Counted from the first letter of the stretch, positions 12,001 to 23,404 are shown. The stretch is DNA of 64,000 nt from Carya illinoinensis (GCF_018687715.1 NC_056758.1:20997001-21061000); one strand, 5' to 3'. Notes: generated by a model from the sequence alone, not told the origin. Numbers and translations: made by a program.

Positions 12001-14587
12001 GTCCACTGCAAGAACTAAACTTGTATGGCAAAGGTTGGGGGTAAACGATGAAATTTTCCTTATGAAAATGGTCTAAAAGGCTTTGGCTAGGGGCCGACTC
12101 GTCGCAACGGGTATGAAGATCGCCTAGGTGCCGATTGGCAGTGATTCGAGCATTATCGACATGGAAGTCTGTCATGTCTTAGATAAAGCCTAATCTACTA
12201 ATTCCATCTTAGAACGTTGGAAAACGACAAGAAAAGCAATATGATCCGAATGAAAACAATGGTTACAAAGAACCAAAAAAGAAATTAAACTCAAAACGTT
12301 GTTGAGTGAAGACTAATCTTGTGTAAGTCGATTACATCCTTTGAATGGAGCTAAAAGCTTAACGATGGGGTAGATGGGGAAGCTTAGGGACTTGTGGCCC
12401 TTCTTGAAGTTGAGGAAACTAAATGTAAGGCTTACGTTGGCTTCAAATTGAAGATTGAAACAAAAGATGGGTTTCTTGTTGTAAATTCGTCAAATGACGG
12501 GACTGAACTAGTATGGTTGAGGTGGTATGCAAACGATGACATCTTCAATGAGGAAATGGTGTAAATGGCATGGGCTAGAGGCGTACCTGTCGCAATGCAC
12601 AAGAAAGAGAACTTAGGTCGGATTGACGGTGATTTCAGCATTATTGACATGGCCTTTCTGTTATTGATAGGTTTTGGATCTAGCCTAAGTTCCTAATCCA
12701 GTCTTAGAATGATGAGAAACAACAAAGAAAGTAATAAGGTCCGTATAAAAGAGGTTACAAAGAACTATAAAGGAAATTAATCCGAAAACATTGTTGAGAG
12801 ATTACTAATCTTGTGTAAGTCAATTACTTCCCTTAATTCAACGTTAAAGCATAAGCACGGGTAGATGGGAATGTTAGGGGTGTGTGGCACTTCTTGGACT
12901 TGAGGGAAACCAAATGTAGGGTTTATGTGGGCTTCAAATCGAGGAATGAAACGAAAGACTGGTTTCTTTGTGTAAATTGGTCCACTGCAAGAACTAAACT
13001 TCTATGGTAAAGGTTGGGTGTAAACGATGAAACTTTCCTTGTGAAAATGGTCTTAAAGGTTTCGGCTAGGGGCCGACTCGTCGCAACTGGTATGGAGGAT
13101 CGCCTATGTGCCGATTGGCGGGGATTCAAGCATTATTGACATGGAAGTCTTTCATGTCTTAGATAAAACCTAATCTTCTAATTCAATCTTAGAACGTTGG
13201 AAAACAACAAGAAAAGCAATATGATCCGAATGAAAAAAATGGTTACAAAGAACCAAAAAGGAAATTTAACTGAAAACATTGTTAAGAGATGACTAATCTT
13301 GTGTAAGTCGATTACATCCTTTGAATCAAGCTAAAAAATGGGGTAGATGGGGAAGCTTAGGGGCATGTGGTACTTCTTGAAGTCGAGGAAACTAATTGTA
13401 AGGCTTATGTTGGCTTCAAATTGAAGAATGAAACAAAAGATGGGTTTCTTGTTGTAAATTCGTCTAATGACGGAATTGAACTAGTATGGTTGAGGTGGCG
13501 TGCAAAAGATGACATTTCCCATCAGGAAATGGTGTAAATGGCATGAGCTAGAGGCCTAGTTGTCGCAATGCACAAGAAAGAGAACTTAGGTCGGATTAGT
13601 GGTGATTTCAGCATTATTCACATGGCTTCTCTTTTATTGACAGGTTTTGGATCCAGCCTAAGCTTCTAATTCTGTCTTAGAGTTATGAGAAACAACAAAG
13701 AAGGTAATAAGGTCCGTATTGTAACTAAAATGGAAATTAAGCCGAAAACATTGTTGAGAGCTTACTAATCTTGTGTAAGTCAATTACTTCCCTTAATTCA
13801 ATGTGAAAGCATAACCACGGATAGACGGGAACGTTAGGGGCGTGTTGCACTTCTTGGACTTGAGGGAAACCAAATGTAGGGTTTATGTGGGCTTCAAATC
13901 GAGGAATGAAACGAAAGACTGGTTTCTTTGTGTAAATTGGTCCACTGCAAGAACTCAACTTGTAAGGGAAAGGTTGGGTGTAAACGATGAAATTTTCCTT
14001 GTGAAAAAGGTCTAAAAGGCTTTGGCTAGGGGCCAACTTGTCGCAACGGGTATGAAGGATCGCCTAGGTGCCGATTGGCAGTGATTCGAGCATTATAAAC
14101 ATGGAAGTCTGTGATATCTTAGATAAAGCCTTATCTTCTAATTCAATCTTAGAACGTTGGAAAACGACAAGAAAAGCAACATGATTCGACCGAAAAAAAC
14201 GGTTAGAAAAAACCATAAAGGAAATTAAACTCAAAATATTGTTGAGAGACGACTAATCTTGTGTAAGTCGATTATATCCTTTGAATCAGGCTAAAAGCTT
14301 AACGATGGGGTAGATGGGGCAGCTTAGGGGCATGTGGCACTTCTTGAAGTTGAGGAAACTAATTGTAAGGCTTAGGTTGGCTTCAAATTGAAGAATGAAA
14401 CGAAAGATGGGTTTCTTGTTGTAACTTCGTCCAATGCCGAAACTGAACTAGTATGGTTGAGGTTGGGTGCAAATGATGACATTTCCCATGAGGAAATGGT
14501 GTAAATGGCATGAGCTAGAGGCCTACTTGTCGCAATGCACAAGAAAGAGAACTTAGGACGGATTGGCGGTGATTTCAGCATTATTCA
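6074..14587. repeat. Satellite array S2, 980-bp X-Y dimers with a phase slip
   Basis: X phase markers occur at about 6079, 7030, 8010, 8989, 9491, 10471, 11452, 12432, 13405 and 14372. Most intervals are 979-981 bp. Exceptions are 951 bp in the first unit (deletion), 973 and 968 bp near the right end (small deletions, one near 13713), and 502 bp between 8989 and 9491. In the last case a Y monomer is skipped and X joins X at about 9487. Copies are diverged from each other and from the right-hand array. The tract is interrupted at 14587 by the insertion of the 14588-20915 element, then continues in phase at 20916. Confidence 0.93.
14583..14587 (+). repeat. Left target-site duplication of Athila-like element 1
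   Basis: ATTCA lies at the end of the satellite. It is matched by ATTCG at 20916-20920 directly after the 3' LTR (one mismatch). Subtracting one 5-bp copy, the interrupted dimer is 216 + 769 - 5 = 980 bp, exactly the array period. This supports a genuine insertion duplication. Confidence 0.75.
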
Positions 14588-16356
14588 TGAAACTTTCTTT
14601 TGGAAACATGACTCTCGAGGTGAATATCTTCCATATTGCAAGACAGCCAGAAGATGATGACGAGAGCCACCAGACATACATGATTGACTCACTCATAGAA
14701 AAGGGAGTTTCTATAGCTCATGATTTTGACCCCCTTGAGTATTTTCTTGTTAATTCTGAGTTTGATTCTATCAGTAATCCATCTGATGTAATTGATATTT
14801 GTGCTATCTTTGATAGAACTCAGGATTATGGCACTCAAGCCTGGCAACCGAAGTTTGAGGAGTTGCCTGAGAGAGAGGAAAAGCAAATTCCTTCAAGTGT
14901 GGAAGCACCCAAAGTTGAACTGAAACCTCTGCCTAAGGCTTTAAAGCATGTTTTCCTTGGTCCAGGTGATACTTTTCCTGTTATTATCTCATCTGAATTG
15001 TCTGAGTCTCAAGGTGAGAAATTAATTCAAATCCTAAGTGAGCATAAGTCAGCCTTAGGTTGGAGCATTGCTGATATAAAAGGTGTTAGTCCCCTGGTCT
15101 GTTCTCATAAAATTAATTTGGAGGAAGGAACTAGCCCTCGTAGAGACCCCCAGCGTAGGCTTAATCCTACTATGAAAGAAGTGGTGAAAAATGAAGTGTT
15201 GAAACTATTAGATGCAGGAATCATATATCCTATTGCTGATAGTAAATGGGTAAGTCCTACACAGGTTGTTCCTAAGAAGTCAAGTGTTACTGTGGTGAAG
15301 AATGACCTGAGAGAGCTAGTCCCTACAAAACTTGTGACTGGGTGGCGGATGTGCATTGATTATAGAAAATTAAATGCTGCCACCCGGAAAGACCATTTTC
15401 CTCTCCCTTTTATTGATCAAATTCTTGAGCGTGTGGCTGGTCATCCTTTCTATTGTTTCTTGGATGGTTATTCTGGTTATTATCAAATTGAAATTGCATT
15501 AGAAGACCAGGATAAAACCACTTTCACTTGTCCTTTCGGTACTTATGCTTTTCGTAGAATGCCATTTGGATTGTGTAATGCACCTGCTACTTTTCAACGT
15601 TGCATGATGAGCATTTTTAGTGACATGGTTGAAAATTGCATGGAAGTTTTTATGGATGAGTTGACTGTTTTTGGATCTACTTTTGATGCATGCTTATTGA
15701 ATTTAGAGAGGGTGTTGACTCGCTGTGAGGAGAAGAAATTGGTTTTGAATTGGGAAAAATGCCACTTTATGGTACCTTCAGGTATTGTGTTAGGGCATAT
15801 TATTTCTTCTAGGGGGATAGAGGTAGATCAATCTAAGATTGAATTAATCTCTAAGTTGCCTACACCTAGGACAGTAAAGGACGTGACATCCTTTCTTGGT
15901 CATGCGGGCTTTTATAGGAGGTTCATACAGAATTTTTCCACCATATCTAGACCAGTATGTGACCTCCTAGCTAAAGATGCCCCATTTGAGTGGACACAAG
16001 ATTGTCAAGAGGCCTTTAAAACGCTAATTGGCAAGCTTACCTCAGCACCCGTAATGCAGCCACCTGATTGGACTTTACCTTTTGAGATTATGTGTGATGC
16101 AAGTGATTTTGCTATAGGTGCTGTACTTGGACAGCGAAGGGAGGGAAAGCCTTTTGTCATTTACTATACTAGTAGAACTCTAAATAGTGCTCAGATGAAT
16201 TACTCCACCACTGAAAAAGAGTTGCTAGCTGTAGTGTTTGCTTTGGATAAGTTTCGTGCTTACGTGATTGGTTCTCCTATTATTATTTTTACGGATCATG
16301 CAGCCCTTAAGTACCTTCTTACAAAGAAGGATGCTAAGGCACGATTAATACGATGA
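14588..16356 (+). pseudogene. pol: pol fragment: protease tail, reverse transcriptase, RNase H (ends at premature stop)
   Basis: The open stretch starts inside the retained protease tail (SFGNMTLEVNIFH) and runs through an acidic linker into RT. Visible RT motifs are WRMCIDYRK, motif A FLDGYSGY, then [13 protein letters not shown], and motif C FMDEL at 15649-15663. The second catalytic Asp of the usual Y/F-x-D-D is Glu here (GAG at 15658-15660). RNase H follows with [14 protein letters not shown] and TDHAAL. Translation stops at TGA 16354-16356; the minus-strand sister copy has TGG (Trp) at the same codon, so this is a nonsense mutation. The same frame reopens immediately. No genuine start codon is present: the start was lost with gag. 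It would act in cytoplasmic virus-like particles if it were intact. Confidence 0.92.
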
Positions 16357-17530
16357 ATTTTACTTTTGCAGGAATTTGACATCACCATCAAAGACAAGAA
16401 AGGAGTGAAGAACGTAGTGGCTGACCATCTCTCGAGGCTCACATTTGAGGACACCTCTGACCACCTGCCAAATAGAGATGATTTTCCCGATGAGCATTTA
16501 CTATCTATTACTTCTCTACCATGGTTTGCTCATATTGTGAATTATTTGGCTGCAGGTGAGATACCGGTGGATTGGAGCGCTCAGGACAAGAGAAAGTTCA
16601 TAACTGAGGTACGTAATTTCTATTGGGATGATCCTTTTCTTTTCAAATACTGCCCTGACCAAATTTTAAGGCGTTGCATCCCTGATGAAGAGATTGCTAG
16701 CGTCTTGGAATTTTGTCACTCTCAAGCTTGTGGGGGCCACTTTTCAATGAAGAAAACCGCTGCAAAAATTCTGCAGTGTGGATTTTATTCGCCCACCATA
16801 TTTAAGGATGCAAACATCTATTGTCGCTCATGTGAAAAGTGTCAAAAGTTAGGAGTTATATCTCGTCGTAATATGATGCCCTTAAACCCAATTTTAGTGA
16901 TTGAAATTTTTGATTGTTGGGGTATTGATTTTATGGGACCATTTCCTCCTTCTTTTGGATATCAATATATTATTGTGGCAGTAGATTATGTGTCAAAATG
17001 GGTAGAGGTAGCAGCTTGCAGGAGCAATGATAATAGGACGGTAATCAAATTTCTCAAAGAGAATGTGTTATCTCGATTTGGTACACCACGTGCTATCATT
17101 AGTGATCGGGGTACACATTTTTGCAACCGTTCTTTTAAGGCTTTGATGAAAAAATATGGGGTGGTACATAAGATCTCTACTGCCTACCACCCCCAGACAA
17201 GTGGACAGGTAGAACTTGCAAACATGAAAATTAAGCAAATTTTAGAAAAAAGGGTCAATCCAGATCGCAAAGATTGGTCTTTAAGACTAGTTGATGCGCT
17301 TTGGGCTTATCGTACAGCTTTCAAAACTCCCTTAGGTATGTCACCTTATAGGCTTGTTTTTGGGAAGCCTTGCCACTTACCTGTGGAGCTCGAGTATCGA
17401 GCTTGTTGGGCCATCAAGCATTTCAATTTTGATATGGGAGAAGCAGGTAAGCTTAGAAAATTTCAGTTGACCGAGTTAGAGGAGTTGAGAAATGATGCTT
17501 ATGAGAGCTCTAGAATCTATAAGGCTAAAT
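16357..17530 (+). pseudogene. pol: pol fragment: RNase H end and integrase
   Basis: Same frame as the preceding part, after the premature stop. The RNase H end is seen as [12 protein letters not shown]. Integrase has an N-terminal zinc-binding region (HSQACGGH, then CRSCEKC) and a catalytic core with the first Asp in WGIDFMGP, the second in ISDRGTHF and the Glu in SGQVELAN, so D, D and E are all kept. Next to the Glu this copy reads ANMKIK where the minus-strand copy reads ANREIK. The frame ends at a TGA at 17530-17532, made by loss of one A in a run (AAGGCTAAATGAAAG here, AAGGCTAAAATGAAAG in the sister copy). This is a 1-bp frameshift, not the natural end. Confidence 0.92.
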
Positions 17531-17813
17531 GAAAGCGTTTCATGATAAAAATATCTTGAGAAAAACGTTTAAGCTTAATGATCGAGTGTTTTTATATGAT
17601 TCTAGACTCCATAAGCACCCAGGAAAACTTCGGTCTAGGTGGACTGGCCCCTTTTTAGTAAGGAATGTTTTTGTAAATGGGGCGGTAGAAATAGAAGATC
17701 CTAAGGATGGTCGGATCTTTAAAGTAAATGGTCAACGCCTTAAAATATTAATTGATAGGCAAGTTCCTCAAGTGGAAGTCATTCCACTTGTGGATCCAGT
17801 CTATCAACCTTGA
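17529..17813 (+). pseudogene. pol: pol fragment: integrase C-terminal domain
   Basis: This continues integrase after the 1-bp deletion near 17527. It contains the [17 protein letters not shown] segment and RWTGPFLV, the GPF/Y module typical of gypsy integrase C-termini, followed by a short tail ending [14 protein letters not shown] and a stop. No chromodomain follows, which argues against a chromovirus and fits Athila/Tat-type elements. The Met at 17529 is an internal Met, not a real start. Confidence 0.9.
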
Positions 17814-18073
17814 CCACACCACCAAGGTATGTGTTTCTTTATTTATTTTGTTTTGCTTTGTGTTGTTTTTGTTTTTTCTAATTTTCTTTCTTTTCCTTTT
17901 TGTTTGTTGTTGTTTTCTTTGTTTTTGATTGCAGGATAGTTTCATTTCGTCATTTCAGATTACCATCTTTGGTGTTTAGGGAGCTACCCACATCACTCAT
18001 CAGGTGTATTCTACCATTTTCAGTTACTCCCCATTCAATTTTGATTCTTAAACATTGAGGACAATTTTCATTT

Positions 18074-18090
18074 AAGTTGGGAGGTGGTGG
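18074..18090 (+). promoter_or_regulatory. Internal polypurine-tract-like motif
   Basis: AAGTTGGGAGGTGGTGG closely resembles the tract directly in front of the LTR (AAGTTGGAGGGTG). The minus-strand copy keeps it at 34832-34848 as a longer G run. It could be an internal second-strand primer site or a relic of an earlier element end. Only the sequence resemblance is seen. Confidence 0.45.
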
Positions 18091-18728
18091 TGCAAATTTA
18101 GTTTTTAAAATGCTTGTTGGAACTCTGTGGCATATTTTCATGTGTCAATTTTTTTTAATTTGCATCACATGTGCATCATTTTCACATGTGTACTCATTCT
18201 CATTCATAGCCATCTTCGTGAATTCACCAAACCCACCAGATCATTTTTTGCTGAAACATTCACAGAATCCTTAATGCACTTATCCAAGTTTTGTGGTAAG
18301 ATGGTGGTTTGACACATGTAGCTAGAGAACTCTTTTGCTTAAGTTTTCATGTGAGTTTGGAGAGGATTGAGAGCATACAAATGCAGTAAATTGTGATAAG
18401 CGTTCATTGATCTGTTGAATTGGGCACTTCTTTTGAGAATATCATTACATAGTTTGCGGTACAATGGTGGATATACTTGGGATATGACGAAGGTCAACTT
18501 AGGATTAACGTTTGAGCCTTTCAAGCTATCCTTTCCATCATAGACCCCTAGTAGTCAACTTTGAGCCAATAAAACACTTGTAGCTTTTTCTTTTCATATG
18601 CCCATATCATCCATGCCTCTCCACATTGGAGTATAACCTATACACAGATTTTTTTACCCTTTTTACTTCCAAGTGTATACTAGGTGTGGAATTTGTATTT
18701 TCTTTCTTTAATTTTATCATTTTCAATT

Positions 18729-18830
18729 AAAAAAAAAAAAGAGAAGAAGAAGACAACTGAAAAAAAGAGAAGAGTACAAGTTGCAAAGTGTTCAATTGAG
18801 TGAGCTCCAAAAAAAAAAAAAAAAAAAAAA
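18729..18830 (+). repeat. Low-complexity A-rich tract
   Basis: A run of 12 A at 18729-18740 and of 22 A at 18809-18830, with GAAGAAGA between them. The minus-strand copy has corresponding but shorter T runs near 34108-34120 and 34180-34192, so the runs have changed length since the copies separated. Confidence 0.85.
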
Positions 18831-19530
18831 GGTTGGTAGAGATGGAAAGAATACAAAAGTGGCATGTGTTTGTCCATCAAATTGTTGGAAAAAAAACAAA
18901 AAGAGGAAGAAGAAGGAAAAGCATTATTATTTGATGATCTGAAAAGTTGGAGAGTATATCAAGTGAGATGTGTGGTCTATTGTGTTATTTAATAAAATTC
19001 CCTTTGTATATACTTGGAAGTTTTTGAATCCCTTTCATTTTTTTTTTTTTTATATAACCCCAAAATCAAGCCACATTACAACCTTTTTTGTTGATCATTC
19101 TGATTCTAAGTAAGCTGTTGGAAAGATTGATGGAAGTCTCATTTGTTAGTGTTCCTATCATAAGATCAATGTTTGCTTGTTGCTTGTACATAATTGCCTA
19201 ATTTTCCATGAGAGTGTGTATACACCCATTGTCAACTCCATAGAGAGAGCCTTTACACGAAACACTATTATACCCGTGAGTTATGGAGTTGAACCTTTTG
19301 CTTAAGATGTTCTTGATGTTGCATGTGTCAAGGTTAGTGGTACGATGGTTATGGCTTGGAGAACACACACACACTCTGTGGATTGCTATAGGTGGATTGA
19401 TCTTGATGGGTTATTGGATTCCTTAGATTGTTTTGATATGCGAATCTGGAAAATGTGACTTGATGGCCTTTATGTGTGATTTTCTTTGGTCTCTTTCGTT
19501 GTTTTGACATGAAAATTGCTAGGGACTAGC

Positions 19531-19550
19531 AAGGAGTAAGTTGGAGGGTG
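19531..19550 (+). promoter_or_regulatory. Polypurine tract of element 1
   Basis: AAGGAGTAAGTTGGAGGGTG immediately precedes the TGATGAG start of the 3' LTR, the expected place for the plus-strand primer. In the minus-strand copy the same tract has an unbroken GGGGGG. Confidence 0.8.
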
Positions 19551-20915
19551 TGATGAGTGTGCGAAAGTGCACTCTATATACCCTATTATTGGACTAAAAT
19601 GCTAAAATGTGAATAGAAATAATAGGAATTAATATGTATTCTTAAATTGAATTTCTATTTACGTTGGGATACTCCTAAGCAGTTTCTTTATGTCTAATTT
19701 CAGAGTTTATAAAAGAGCAATTCAAGCCCAGTCAAATTCAAAGGAGGACATTCATGGGGTTTGAGAGCAATTTGGAAGAAAAGAAAAAGAAAAAAATCAC
19801 GAAATGAAACCACAAGAAGTCCAAGTCCGAAATTCGGTAGGAGACAGTCTGGACATACTTTCGTCTTTTGACTGCATCTTTTTACTCATATATCAGATTG
19901 ATGCGATTCTTGATACATTGGAAAGCTATCTTAAAGGGCTATAACTTTGTATCTAATAAGGATTTCCAAATTCGAAATCTTGAAGGCTGTACATGGCTGC
20001 CAAGATAAGTCCTAAAATTTAGGCGATTTTTTTATGCGGAAATCAAGAGGACATTAGGGTTTCTTTCTTACCCTATATAAGCATATGATTAGCACAAAAT
20101 GGAGGGAAGGAAGAGGCACAAGAGGCAGATCTGAAGAGAGGAAAAAATCACTTCCATGGCCACGTTCGCTTCTGTTCTCTCTGGAGATTTTTGTTGTCCA
20201 TTATATTTATGGGTAACTAAATTCTCAAGTAGGGTTAAGGATGAACTTGCACATTAGATGGTATTTCTAATTTATTTTTAATTCATGTATTTGATCTTCA
20301 ATTGCTAAAACTCTTTTGTTTTATCATTCTCAATTCATCGTTGTTGTTTTCTTCTCCGAATAATCATAGAATTTATTGTGTTTACGGATTCAGTCATGCT
20401 TTTTCTATTGAATGGATTAGTTCTTTGATTATGTTTGGATCAATTATTTATCTATATTAATTTAGTTTTTTTGCTGCAATATCGCTTCCTGAGTATATTG
20501 TCGTCCTTGGATTTTATCAAAGGGGTAGTAATTCACGTTTTTTAAAAGTGGTGAATGTTTTTTCAAAGGGTTACATTTGATTTAAGTCTGGTTTATAAAT
20601 CTATACCTTCCGATTGGGAATTGCGGGAATTGAGTTCCTAATTGAGTTATCCAATGAATTAAGAATAATTAAAATACCAGATTTGTGCAAGGGATTCCCG
20701 ACGCTCTACTGTTTGTTAAATTTGAGTACTTTTTCTGTTAATCACTTTGCTTCACTTGAATTTACATTTAAAATTAATCTTTGTTCTCTATTACTTATTT
20801 AATATTTTTTCTTTAGTTTCTTTATTCCTCTTGCTATTCTTTTAATTTGTCTCCCTGTGGAATCGACACCCCAAAGCTGTGCTACAACTATCGCGTTATT
20901 CTTTGGGCATAATCA
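19551..20915 (+). repeat. 3' LTR of Athila-like element 1
   Basis: 1,365 bp, starting TGATGAGTGTGCG and ending GGGCATAATCA. It matches the solo LTR (24064-25429) and the minus-strand LTR (32088-33453) along its whole length with scattered differences. The ends form the usual TG...CA. It is followed directly by ATTCG, the right target duplication, and then by satellite in phase. Confidence 0.95.
20074..20080 (+). promoter_or_regulatory. TATA box in 3' LTR
   Basis: TATATAA in CTTACCCTATATAAGC, conserved in position with the other plus-strand LTR copies. It is the likely U3 promoter element; the U3/R boundary would be some tens of bases downstream. Confidence 0.5.
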
Positions 20916-20920
20916 ATTCG
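20916..20920 (+). repeat. Right target-site duplication of element 1
   Basis: ATTCG, one mismatch from ATTCA at 14583-14587. Other X monomers have ATTCA at this place, so the G is probably a later change. Confidence 0.7.
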
Positions 20921-22154
20921 CATGGGTTTTGTTGTAATGACAGGTTTTCGATCCAGCCTAAGCTTCTAATTCAGTCTTAGAATGATGAGAAACAACAAAG
21001 AAAGTAATAAGGTCCGTATAAAAAAGGTTACAAAGAACTATAAAGGAAATTAAGCCGAAAACATTGTTGAGAGATTACTAATCATGTGTAAGTCAATTAC
21101 TTCCCTTAATTCAACGTTATAGCATAACCACAGGTAGATGGGGAACGGTAGGGGCGTGTGGCACTTCTTGGACTTGAGGGAAACCAAATGTAGGGTTTAT
21201 GTGGGCTTCAAATCGAGGAATGAAACGAAAGACTAGTTTCTTTGTGTAAATTGGTCCACTGCAAGAACTAAACTTGTATGGTAAAGGTTGGGTGTAAACG
21301 ATGAAATTTTCCTTGTAAAAATGGTCAAAAGGCTTTGGTTAGGGGCCAACTTGTTGCAACGGGTATGAAGGATCGCGTAGGTACCGATTGGCGGCGATTC
21401 GAGCATTATCGACATGGAAGTCTGTGATGTCTTAGATAAAGCCTAATCTTCTAATTCAATCTTAGAACGTTGGAGAACGACAAGAAAAGCAATATGATCC
21501 GAATGAGAAAAATGGTTGCAAAGAACCAAAAAGGAAATTAAACTCAAAACATTGTTGAGAGATGACTAATCTTGTGTAAGTCGATTACATCCTTTGAATC
21601 ACGCTAAAAGCTTAACGATGGGGTAGATGGGGAAGCTTAGGGGCATGTGGCACTTCTTGAAGTTGAGGAAACTAATTGTAAGGCTTAGGTTGGCTTCAAA
21701 TTGAAGAATGAAACAAAAGATGGGTTTCTTGTTGTAACTTCGTCCAATGCCGGAACTGAACTAGTATGATTGAGGTTGGGTGCAAATGTTGACAATTCCC
21801 ATGAGGAAATGGTGTAAATGGCATGAGCTAGAGGCCTACTTGTCGCAATGCACAAGAAAGAGAACTTAGGTCGGATTGGCGGTGATTTCAGCATTATTCA
21901 CGTGGCTTTTCTTTTATTGACATGTTTTGGATCCAGCCTAAGCTTCTAATTCAGTCTTAGAGTTATGAGAAACAACAAAGAAAGTAATAAGGTCCGTATA
22001 AAAAAGGTTACAAAGAACTATAAAGGAAATTAAGCCGAAAACATTGTTGAGAGATTACTAATCTTTTGTAAGTCAATTACTTCCCTTAATTCAACGTTAA
22101 AGCATAACCACGAGTAGATGGGGAACGTTAAGGGCGTATGACACTTCTTGGACT
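20916..22154. repeat. Satellite array S3
   Basis: Resumes inside the X monomer interrupted at 14587, starting ATTCGCATGGGTTTTGTTG (usual form ATTCACATGGCTTTTCTTT). It passes a Y monomer and a second X from 21685. It stops at ACACTTCTTGGACT near the end of that X, where a gag-derived fragment begins. Confidence 0.92.
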
Positions 22155-22792
22155 AAGGACTTAAAGCCAACACACGTGGCTAATCATGCAGAATCTTTTG
22201 GACCATGTTTTGTGTGTGGTGGGGTAGATCACCTTGTCCAAGAGTGTCCCACATTGGCTGAGATGAGAGGAATGTTTGAGGAACAATGTAATGCCTTAGG
22301 TATGTACAAGAAGCCTTTTACACATTTCCCTGACACCTATAATCCGGGTGGCGTAATCACCCCAATGTTAGCTGGAAGTCTGAAAACCAGCCGCCTGCAC
22401 AACCCCCTAGATCATATCCTACACCATATCATGCACCTTCATCTTCTAGGAATCCCTTAGAAGATACTTTACATGCTTTTATTGAGGCACAAGGTAAGAC
22501 TAACCAAAAGTTTAAATCTTTGATTACGCAGGTTGTTGAAGAAAATAAGGAGATAAAAAGCCAAGTGTCTAAATTGATGAGCTCCTTGAGTATGAATGAG
22601 CGAGGTAAGTTTCCTTCTCAAGCTCAATCCGTACCCCATGGTCAACACATGGCACAAGAGAATTTGAAGGATGCGAATGCCATTGTGACACGAAGTGGTA
22701 AGTCATTACACATCCCAACAACGAACAAATCAGAGGATGTGGAAGAGGATCAAAGCAATAGTGGTGCCGAGCTGCCCAAGAAGCCGAGGTAA
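22155..22792 (+). pseudogene. gag: gag C-terminal fragment with zinc knuckle
   Basis: The CCHC knuckle is clear in one frame from about 22176: CFVCGGVDHLVQEC fits C-x2-C-x4-H-x4-C, as in the nucleocapsid part of gypsy Gag, which binds RNA. A downstream stretch (22520-22792) is in another frame and contains a charged, probably helical segment (VEENKEIKSQVSKLMSSL) and a linker with AIVTRSGKSL, typical of the Gag-protease spacer of Athila-type elements. The frame change near 22458 and the stop at 22790 show that it is broken. The capsid part is absent. Confidence 0.8.
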
Positions 22793-22848
22793 TAAAGAGC
22801 CCAGTTAAGGTACCATTTCCTCAAGCTTTAAAACTGAATAAGTGAACT

Positions 22849-23404
22849 TTGGATCCTAACAATGAAATCTTGGAGAATCTCAAGCAGGTAAAAATTAACC
22901 TTCCTCTGTTGCATGTTATTAAACAAGTTCCCACTTATGCAAAAGTTCTTAAAGATTTGTGTACAGTTAAGAGGAAGCACCATGTTAAGAAGACAGCATT
23001 TCTGACAGAGCAAGTTAGTGCTCTAATTGAGCAGGGAATTCCTCCTAAGTACAAGGATCCTGGTTGTCCAACCATTGCATGTAATATTGGGAATCATGAG
23101 TTTGGGCAAGCCTTGCTAGATCTAGGAGCTAGTGTTAATTTGATGCCTTATTCCATTTATTTGCAGCTTGGCTTGGGTGAAATTAAGCCTACTTCTGTCG
23201 TGCTTTAGTTGGCTGATCGTTCAGTTAAGAAACCGAGAGGGATAGTTGAGGATGTTATGATCTAAATTGACAAGTTTTATTATCCTGTTGATTTCTTAAT
23301 TTTGGACACTCAATCAGTTTGTTGAGTCTAACTCTAAAGTTCCTCTCATATTAGGTAGACCTTTCCTTGCTACGGCTAATGCACTTATAAATTGCAGGAA
23401 TGGG
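22849..23404 (+). pseudogene. pol: Aspartic protease fragment
   Basis: The frame reads ILENLKQVKINLPLLHVI, then the active-site segment ALLDLGASVNLMPYSIY, with D-L-G-A-S in place of the textbook D-T/S-G-A. I recall this variant from Athila-type proteases. Stops follow at about 23206, 23263 and 23321. Later protease parts, FYYPVDFLILDT and VPLILGRPFLATANALINC, are visible with at least one frameshift. It would process the Gag-Pol polyprotein if intact. Confidence 0.8.

Larger units (their letters stand above)
17814..19530 (+). other. Non-coding region between integrase and 3' LTR of element 1
   Basis: About 1.7 kb without any open frame longer than about 66 codons. Athila elements often have an env-like gene at this position; none is visible here, and the minus-strand copy has the same layout (33474-35109). 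It holds T-rich tracts (17825-17925), an internal purine-rich motif at 18074-18090 preceded by CATTGAGGACAATTTT, A-runs at 18729-18740 and 18809-18830, and a T-run near 19040. I see no gene in it. Confidence 0.8.
14588..20915 (+). mobile_element. Athila-like Ty3/gypsy element 1, 5'-deleted, with 3' LTR
   Basis: The order is protease tail, RT, RNase H, integrase, a 1.7-kb non-coding region, polypurine tract, 3' LTR. This order and the RT/IN sequence ([23 protein letters not shown], no chromodomain) resemble the Athila lineage of plant Ty3/gypsy elements. The 5' LTR, primer site, gag and most of the protease are absent, yet the target duplication is kept. The left junction reads ATTCA-TGAAACTTTC: the LTR starts TGATGAG and the internal region has ATGAAACTTTC. 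A deletion using the shared TGA bases would therefore remove everything from the first bases of the 5' LTR to the protease end. The coding region has one nonsense and one frameshift mutation, so the element is dead but fairly young. Confidence 0.92.

Noticed and set aside
14372..14862. Sub-repeats within the 490-bp monomer (for example three units of about 163 bp)
   Set aside because: I compared segments by eye and saw no internal periodicity beyond the X-Y relationship itself.
17814..19530. env-like gene expected in an Athila-type element
   Set aside because: No frame longer than about 66 codons and no signal peptide or membrane-segment pattern that stands out from the T-rich composition.
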